Positions 59,260 to 64,000 of a stretch of 64,000 nt of DNA are shown one piece after another. This stretch comes from Rhodococcus marinonascens NBRC 14363. GTDB taxonomy: Bacteria > Actinomycetota > Actinomycetes > Mycobacteriales > Mycobacteriaceae. How positions within the stretch are numbered: the first letter of the stretch is position 1; every line of letters begins with the position of its first letter. Made by a program: the position numbers and the translations under genes. Location: NCBI RefSeq assembly GCF_001894885.1, contig NZ_BCXB01000019.1, positions 35,146 through 99,145 on the forward strand. Direction: 5' to 3'. The notes under the pieces are model-generated. The model ran no database searches. It worked only from the letters and a program-made list of their open reading frames with translations, and was not told where the DNA came from.

Positions 59260-60372
59260 TCAGTCTGAGTGCGCCGGTGTGACATTGGGCGACCTCTGTG
59301 GTGGGGGCATGAAACGGAGGTAGGCGCGGGCGCCGAGTGGGGCGGCAAACAGCATGATCACCAAGCGGATGACCTGCACGGCCGCGATGAAAGTGACGTT
59401 TGCTCCGCTCGCTGAGGATACGGCCAGTACTGCGGACAGACCTCCGGGGGTCGTAGCGAGGTACCCCTCGAGGAGACTGATGCCGGTCGCATGCGCGAGC
59501 AGTACGCCGAGGGCCGCGCACGCGCCCACAACACCGAGGATCAGGATCACGGCTATCGGGAGCACCCGGACGATCGCTCGCATGCTCGCCGGAGTGAAGG
59601 CGAGCCCTGCCTGCCACCCGATCACTGCGAATGCCAGGGGAAGGAGCAGTTGTGGGACGGTCACAGTGTCGACCCATCCGGTGAGCTCGATAGCCCCCGC
59701 GATGGTCAGTGGGCCCAGCATGGCCGGAGCGGGCAGTTTAGCGAGGCGAGCCAACCGGGTCCCTAGGACAATGCACCCGACGACCAGCGCGAACCCGACG
59801 TACCATGGCGCCCCTCCGGATCCGGAGTAGTTCTGAGGCGACGGGTTCGTGTTCACGGTATCGAAGAGCAAGGTTGCCACCAGGGGCATAGTCACGATGA
59901 TCAAGGCCACCCGTACGTACTGAATCACGGCGACGGTGCGTTCGTCGCCACCGAGTTCCTTGCTCATAGCAACAAGCCCTTGGGCGCCGCCCGCGACCAT
60001 CGACAGCGCACCCGTGAGCGTATCGACACTGCGGTGCAGTCCGAGCAGTGCTCCTGCGGCAATGCTGATGACCAGAGTTGCGATGCAAACGCCCACGGCG
60101 GGAATCCAATTCGATCCCAATGTCGCCAAGGTGTGTTTGTCGACCATGAAGCCGACGCTGACGGCGATCACTCCCTGTGCCGACATTCCCACCGCGCGAG
60201 GCACCCGAGTCGGCCCAGTTCCGCTCAGCGTGCAAATTGCGGCCACGACCAGTGCTGCGAACACAGTCGCAGCAGCGAGGCCCAGCGTGCCCAGCACGCT
60301 CCATACGAGCGCAGTCCCCGCAAGCAATGTCATCCACTGCGTCGTGAATCGGAGACTGTGACTCCATCTCAT
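59260..60372 (-). CDS. AbrB-type membrane protein (DUF of AbrB/ammonia monooxygenase-like family)
   Basis: The 370-residue protein has about ten hydrophobic helices in two similar halves, each with a G-rich signature: SMVAGGAQGLVAMSKELGGDE in the first and ATTPGGLSAVLAVSSASGANV in the second. This is the family misnamed AbrB regulator or ammonia monooxygenase; members are membrane proteins of unknown transport role. Despite the name it is not a transcription factor. An inverted repeat CGCCCAATGT/ACATTGGGCG (59241-59291) overlaps its 3' end. Confidence 0.85.
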   Translation of the reverse strand: MRWSHSLRFTTQWMTLLAGTALVWSVLGTLGLAAATVFAALVVAAICTLSGTGPTRVPRAVGMSAQGVIAVSVGFMVDKHTLATLGSNWIPAVGVCIATLVISIAAGALLGLHRSVDTLTGALSMVAGGAQGLVAMSKELGGDERTVAVIQYVRVALIIVTMPLVATLLFDTVNTNPSPQNYSGSGGAPWYVGFALVVGCIVLGTRLARLAKLPAPAMLGPLTIAGAIELTGWVDTVTVPQLLLPLAFAVIGWQAGLAFTPASMRAIVRVLPIAVILILGVVGACAALGVLLAHATGISLLEGYLATTPGGLSAVLAVSSASGANVTFIAAVQVIRLVIMLFAAPLGARAYLRFMPPPQRSPNVTPAHSD

Positions 60373-60865
60373 GACGGCAAGCTTAGGCTTGGTAAACAGT
60401 CAATCGCAGGGGGGCGTTCGCGAAGGTTGATCCAGATTGATCCTCGATTTACATTCAGACGAGCCAGAATCGAGGGTGTCCCGGAACCGTTCTTGGTTTG
60501 CAGAACATCCCTTGCAGCGGCCCGCACTCGGCCGGCGGTCTCGACCCGTTGCACCGCGTTGCAGCCATTGCACGAGCGCAGCAGACAGCACTACAGTCTT
60601 GTGCTCCGCAATGCTGTGAATCGGTGGCACTACCGAGAGCGGGGCACTACAGATCAGACCGAGAAGCATCCGCCGGCAACCCGGCCTCTACCCCCCGGGA
60701 GAGCGCGGTCAGACCTGTCGCGTTGCGAGCCGTCGACCGAGCCGTTGGCGAACTTGTTGGCACCTGAGGGACAGTCGCGCGAAAAGTAGCGTCAAGAGGT
60801 GACGCCGAACGGCGTCTTGCTGCCGGTGATTTCAATTCTGGGTGATGGATGATGGCGCCTAGGGC
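60373..60865. other. Stretch without an identifiable gene
   Basis: Both strands have short open frames but no convincing starts. The minus strand at 60540-60420 reads RVRAAARDVLQTKNGSGTPS then ILARLNVNRGSIWINL, which looks coding and may be a remnant. A plus-strand frame ends at 60767 with ALRAVDRAVGELVGT. I see no RNA gene or repeat array. Confidence 0.3.
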
Positions 60866-61020
60866 CGGTTCGGTGCGTTCTCTCAGATCGAGGTGGAACG
60901 GTTCTTACATCTGGACGATGAGGACCGTCGCCTCGTCGCGGCGCGACGCCGGGACCGCAACCTTTGGGTTCGCCGTGCAGGTTGTCACGGCCCGTCACCT
61001 GGGCATGTTGCAACGACATC
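60866..61020 (+). mobile_element. Tn3-family transposase N-terminal fossil
   Basis: The plus strand reads RFGAFSQIEVERFLHLDDED then RRLVAARRRDRN in one frame and, after a one-base shift near 60960, FGFAVQVVTARHLGML. Tn3 transposases begin with FxxxxxxxELERFFxLDDxDRxLIxxRRGDHNRLGFAVQLxTVRxLGxFL. The order and spacing match. The remainder of the roughly 980-residue protein is gone. Confidence 0.7.
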
Positions 61021-61039
61021 TTGTGATGTCGGTGTTCGT

Positions 61040-61203
61040 GGTGGCTGGTACGGGGTCTGACGTAGCTGGCGCCACGCATTCGGCCGAGGCCAGATGTGGA
61101 CCGGGCCTGTCGCACCAGGCAGGCGACGCGGTTGAACAACCGTCGCATCTCGTTGATTGTCAGTGGGATCAGATCGGCGACTGCGGACAGCGGCGTGACC
61201 GCG
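61040..61203 (-). mobile_element. C-terminal fragment of another transposase
   Basis: The minus strand reads TPLSAVADLIPLTINEMRRL, FNRVACLVRQ and, further on, RTSHHEHRHH. This resembles the C-terminal tail of actinobacterial IS701/ISL3-like transposases (LIPLTVxEIRRLFxxL, then WRRRHQxRARTSHYxRR). The last part seems frameshifted. It overlaps the edge of the Tn3 fossil on the opposite strand. Confidence 0.5.
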
Positions 61204-61469
61204 CCGCCGGCCCCGCTTCAAAGCGATCGTCTACGTCGTCGATGGCAACTGGGCCCGGGTCCGAGCCGTCGACCCCGACTTCCGTCCACTCCTTGTTCGT
61301 AACGCCACCAACGCTGGGTGCTCGCAGCGGTGGACGAGACCCGCGCCCGCCTCTACCGACGTGCCCCTACCGCGTCACCAACCTCATGAACCGCAACACC
61401 AACCGGGCGTCAGTAAGTTGTCAGGTGAGTCGCTTCGAAGGCAGCGCTGACAAGTATCGGTCTTGTTTG
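61204..61469. other. Junction region with an open plus-strand remnant
   Basis: The plus strand from about 61212 reads FKAIVYVVDGNWARVRAVDP then DFRPLLVRNATNAG before losing sense; it looks like a fragment of an unrecognised gene. No start, repeat or RNA is evident up to the XRE gene stop at 61470. Confidence 0.25.
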
Positions 61470-62270
61470 TCAGTGGATTGCCGGTTGAGTTGTCCCCGCC
61501 TCCCGAAAGAAGCGCTCCGCGTCGCTATCGAGGGGATACAGCAGCTCGACCCGAAGCTCATCCAGCGTCACAGCGATCGTGGTGTCGAACCGGGCAGCCA
61601 TGCCGATCGTCCGAATCACCTGCCCGCCTATCCGAAACCATGGGCACACCACCACTCCCTCTGCCGCCTTAGACGGCCGGGGCAGCCCCGCAGTGGACCG
61701 CTCAGCGAGCACCGCAAGCTCACGCAGCGTGTCATCGAACGGTCTCAGTGCAAGCTGGTGGCGCAATCGGTCCATGCCAGCCCAGGCAACCTGCGGCCAG
61801 TTGACGATCGCGTCGGCGGTGGCGGGGTCGGCGAAGTAACGATGCGCAAGGTTGCTACCGAGCAGCGCGTCGCCAAACAAGGTGGCGCACGCTCGATTGG
61901 CGAGCAACACGTTCCAGTGTTCATCGACGACGACCGCCGGGTAGGGCATATGCGCGGTCAGCAGCTGATTGATCGCGGCGCGAAACGGCGCCAGATCGGC
62001 ATCCTCCAGCGCCGCCTCGGGGTAGGCGGCGGGCAGGCCGGCGGCCGCAAGCAGCCGGTTCTGTTCGCGCAACGGGATTCCGAGCGCCTCTCCGATGCGC
62101 AGCACCATCTGTTCGCTGGGCCGCGACCGACCCGTCTCCAGGAACGACACATGGCGCGACGTGGAGCTCACCGCTGCCGCCAGCGCGAGCTGACTAAGTC
62201 CCCGATTCCCTCGCCAGCGCCGCAGCAGGGCGCCGAAGGGGCTAGTGGTCGCCTGCTGCCCACGAGTCAT
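61470..62270 (-). CDS. XRE-family regulator with MmyB-like ligand domain
   Basis: The 266-residue protein has an N-terminal Cro/CI-type helix-turn-helix (FGALLRRWRGNRGLSQLALAAAVSSTSRHVSFLETGRSRPSEQMV) and the MmyB-like region (NQLLTAHMPYPAVVVDEHWNVLLANRACATLF, GMDRLRHQLALRPFDDTLRELA). Such proteins are common actinobacterial repressors of a neighbouring oxidoreductase or hydrolase; the domain can bind a fatty-acid-like ligand. Divergent from the SRPBCC gene with a palindrome between them. Confidence 0.92.
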   Translation of the reverse strand: MTRGQQATTSPFGALLRRWRGNRGLSQLALAAAVSSTSRHVSFLETGRSRPSEQMVLRIGEALGIPLREQNRLLAAAGLPAAYPEAALEDADLAPFRAAINQLLTAHMPYPAVVVDEHWNVLLANRACATLFGDALLGSNLAHRYFADPATADAIVNWPQVAWAGMDRLRHQLALRPFDDTLRELAVLAERSTAGLPRPSKAAEGVVVCPWFRIGGQVIRTIGMAARFDTTIAVTLDELRVELLYPLDSDAERFFREAGTTQPAIH

Positions 62271-62303
62271 GACGTCAGTGTTCCATGTGCCCGCCGAGGC
62301 TCC

Positions 62304-62322
62304 GATTCCCTGTAGGGGAATC
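62304..62322. promoter_or_regulatory. Palindromic operator between XRE and SRPBCC genes
   Basis: GATTCCC-TGTAG-GGGAATC is a perfect 7-base inverted repeat with a 5-base spacer, 34 bases upstream of the XRE start and 28 bases upstream of the SRPBCC start. It is well placed for repression of both genes by the XRE protein. Confidence 0.65.
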
Positions 62323-62350
62323 GACTCGCCAGCGACGCGAGGCCATGCTC

Positions 62351-62917
62351 ATGGGCATGAAACTGTCCAATAAAGAGGAGATCATAGCGCCCGCCGAGGC
62401 TGTCTGGGACGTCATCGGCCGTCGGTTCGACAAGATCGGTGAGTGGGCCACCGCCGTTCCCGCCTCCGCCGCTATCTCGGGTTCGCTGACCGTGGATGAG
62501 GCGCCGGTCGCGGGCCGAATCTGCCAAACCGGCATCCGGGTAGCGCCAAGTGTGACTGAAGCGATCGTTGCCTACGACGACTCCACACGAAGCCTGACCT
62601 ATGAGGCCGTGGAAAAACCTGGCTTCCTGTCAGTTGCACGTAACCGCTGGACCGTCACGCCTGTGGACCAGCGCCGCAGTACGGTCAGCTACGACGCTGT
62701 CCTCACCACCCGTGGTGTGTTTGGCCGGCTGGCAGGGTGGTGGATGCTGATCCTGCTTCGACACGCCGGTCGGCAACTGCTTGCGGACCTGGCGCACTAC
62801 GTGGAGCACGGCGTGCCGTCGCCACGCAAGCAGGCCCAACTCGATCGGGCAACCCGACGAGGACGGCGCCCGACGGTTCGGGCGGGCTTGACGACGACTG
62901 GGCGGACCGATCACTGA
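62351..62917 (+). CDS. SRPBCC-superfamily protein (polyketide cyclase/START-like)
   Basis: The 188-residue protein begins MGMKLSNKEEIIAPAEAVWDVIGRRFDKIGEWATAV, the usual first strand and helix of SRPBCC ligand-binding proteins, then EAPVAGRICQTGIR, ARNRWTVTPVDQRRSTVSYD and a long amphipathic C-terminal helix (MLILLRHAGRQLLADLAHYVEHG). GAGG stands eight bases before ATG 62351; ATGs at 62345 and 62357 are alternatives. Likely binds a hydrophobic ligand; regulated by the divergent XRE protein. Confidence 0.85.
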   Translation: MGMKLSNKEEIIAPAEAVWDVIGRRFDKIGEWATAVPASAAISGSLTVDEAPVAGRICQTGIRVAPSVTEAIVAYDDSTRSLTYEAVEKPGFLSVARNRWTVTPVDQRRSTVSYDAVLTTRGVFGRLAGWWMLILLRHAGRQLLADLAHYVEHGVPSPRKQAQLDRATRRGRRPTVRAGLTTTGRTDH

Positions 62918-63170
62918 CCCGCTCCTCGATGAGGAGACATCAACTCGGTGGCCCAGAGCAGCCGTTGCGCGCTGTGGGCGCGCTGCACCGTCCGCACCAA
63001 GCCCTGCTTGTGGGTGCCGCTCCGACGGTCGGACCAGCAACCCATTGGTCAACGGTCTGATGGGAGTTCCGGGACGGTGGGATGGACGGGACTGACGGGT
63101 TTGAATCCCGTGAGCCCCAGTGGAGCTGCCCGCAGCGATGCGCGCACTCTCGCTGGCAACCAGAGCTGAT

Positions 63171-63653
63171 TCACAGCGAAAACCAGTGATTGTCCGCCGC
63201 CATACTCTCGAGCGGATCGTTGCCTGCTTCCCGAGACACCCGCTGCTCGGCAGCCAGGAACCATTCCAACGGGAAATCCACGGGACTGTCGATGATTCTC
63301 TTGTCGTACTCCGAACCGATTCGACGATCACAGGCGGCAGAATCCCAGCAGCGTCGTGTGCCCGAATACCTTCCAGCAATTCCCCCGACGGGCTTGTGAG
63401 CATTCTTGCAGTCTGAGCACGAAGCGGCCACCCCGCTTACCCCGTACTTACTCAACTCGACTAATTGCTGGATGTTGAACTGCGGCAGATCAACGGAGCG
63501 GTCAGAGCGGATGGTTTGGTGCGCCAATAGCAGCCCCATGACCGGCGAGATATCCGCTCCGGCGGACCCTCTTGTGATATCGACACCAGTCGTGAACTTG
63601 TCGGTTGAAGGGGCAGCCCCGATAGCTGCGATTTCCGCTGCGAGCCAGCATGG
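63171..63653 (-). pseudogene. N-terminally truncated unknown protein
   Basis: A minus-strand frame from just after a TGA (63654-63656) reads naturally, with no start where the first natural residues appear: LAAEIAAIGAAPSTDKFTTG, VDITRGSAGADISPVMGLLL, then AHQTIRSDRSVDLPQFN. An ATG at 63539 is available but would omit the best part. The text after about 63400 (SGTRRCWDSAACDRRIG) looks less coherent. The pattern faintly recalls the C-terminal part of NAD-dependent Gfo/Idh/MocA oxidoreductases, but I cannot assign it. Confidence 0.4.
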
Positions 63654-63667
63654 TCAGTAAATGTTAC

Positions 63668-63996
63668 TCAACGCTCGGGCGGTGTTGCAAAACGGTGAAG
63701 TCGGACCGCCCGGCCTTTGTTGAATCGGAGCGCCTGCTGGAACTTCGCATCGTGTTCCATCAGCCGCCTTATCGCCGTGAAGAGCGCATCGACAAGACCG
63801 AACTGCTTTCTCCGCGCTGAAGAGGGAGTTGAGAATCACCTTGCGTAGGGCCCTCGGCGCCAGTTGACCGTTTCTGTCCGCCGATTCTGCGAGCGACTGA
63901 AGATGCCACCCAAGATAGGAAGCCACCTCCTCGGGTTCGTCTCGGTAGTCGTCCACTCGGGTGCTTCAAGGCTTCACGGTCGAGGAAGGTCTCCAT
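63668..63996 (-). pseudogene. Frameshifted unknown gene at the window edge
   Basis: Three frames join into one smooth text: METFLDREALKHP from ATG 63996, then DDYRDEPEEVASYLGWHLQS through LRKVILNSLFSAEK, then, after a one-base shift near 63810, FGLVDALFTAIRRLMEHDAK and FQQALRFNKGRAVRL to a stop at 63668. The protein would be about 105 residues, helical and charged. Two frame breaks mean it is broken or that the sequence has errors. Function unknown. Confidence 0.4.
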
Positions 63997-64000
63997 CTAA

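Noticed and set aside
63085..63115. ACGGG-TTTGAAT-CCCGT looks like a tRNA T-arm
   Set aside because: The loop has T instead of the invariant C at position 56, no matching acceptor 5' strand or D-arm is present in the 60-90 bases upstream, and no CCA follows. It may be chance or a tRNA 3' fragment used as an attachment site, but I cannot support either.

Overview
The window is high-GC DNA from an actinobacterium, most likely Rhodococcus or a close relative such as Nocardia or Gordonia. Evidence: GC-rich third codon positions, frequent GTG starts and 4-base ATGA/GTGA gene overlaps, a tandem glycine riboswitch before gcvT, abundant Lrp, TetR, WYL and SorC regulators, and polyol, amino-acid and Baeyer-Villiger catabolism of the kind found in large Rhodococcus genomes. 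It reads as an accessory catabolic region of a chromosome or megaplasmid, with intact operons separated by graveyards of broken genes.

Layout. 0-5 kb: the end of a type I restriction R subunit, an unknown protein, a sugar-type MFS symporter, a nuclease/DUF3293 fusion and a dapA paralogue. 5-7.3 kb: fossils (a plasmid replicase piece, small membrane ORFs, a GH16-like fragment). 7.3-10 kb: a YdeI-like protein, a WYL regulator and a divergent epoxide hydrolase. 10.5-12.6 kb: a small secreted protein with a frame break in its signal peptide, a membrane mini-protein, an HNH nuclease stub and an ISAs1 remnant. 12.8-15.1 kb: a cysteine hydrolase, a 48-residue membrane peptide and an NCS1 permease, all overlapping. 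15.1-29.3 kb: a complete polyol (probably tetritol) utilisation locus with isomerase, DhaK-type kinase, two ABC ATPases, two permeases, a duplicated binding protein, Zn-alcohol dehydrogenase, SorC regulator, SDR and FGGY kinase. 29.6-31.1 kb: an ArsR/CDF metal efflux pair. 31.2-34.1 kb: a second polyol operon (SIS isomerase, xylulokinase, SDR).

34.2-46 kb: amino-acid catabolism. An Lrp regulator stands divergent to bkdABC-lpdA, then come a Glu/Leu-type dehydrogenase, a second Lrp regulator and hppD, interrupted at 41-42 kb by a truncated GlxA-type regulator and an IS stub. 46-53.5 kb: membrane proteins, a TenI/ThiE-like protein, a fossil copy of part of gcvT, a TetR-ABC exporter operon and an APC permease. 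53.5-55.1 kb: gcvT under a tandem glycine riboswitch. 55.3-60.4 kb: an MFS pseudogene, a Baeyer-Villiger monooxygenase/SDR operon with divergent TetR, and an AbrB-type membrane protein. 60.4-64 kb: Tn3 and other transposase fragments, an XRE/MmyB regulator divergent to an SRPBCC protein, then degraded genes up to the edge.

How the genes work together. The 15-29 kb locus has everything needed to import a small polyol (lipoprotein, two permeases, two ATPases), oxidise it (Zn-ADH and SDR), phosphorylate it (DhaK-type and FGGY kinases) and isomerise the product to an aldose phosphate (RpiB fold). The 34-46 kb block joins branched-chain and aromatic amino-acid breakdown under two Lrp-type regulators. 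The most unusual items are the binding-protein duplication that carries a dehydrogenase fossil between the copies, the membrane micro-ORF coupled at both ends in the NCS1 operon, the nuclease-DUF3293 fusion, and a gcvT fragment lying 6 kb from its intact parent. I did not find a clearly novel multi-gene defence system or any CRISPR array.
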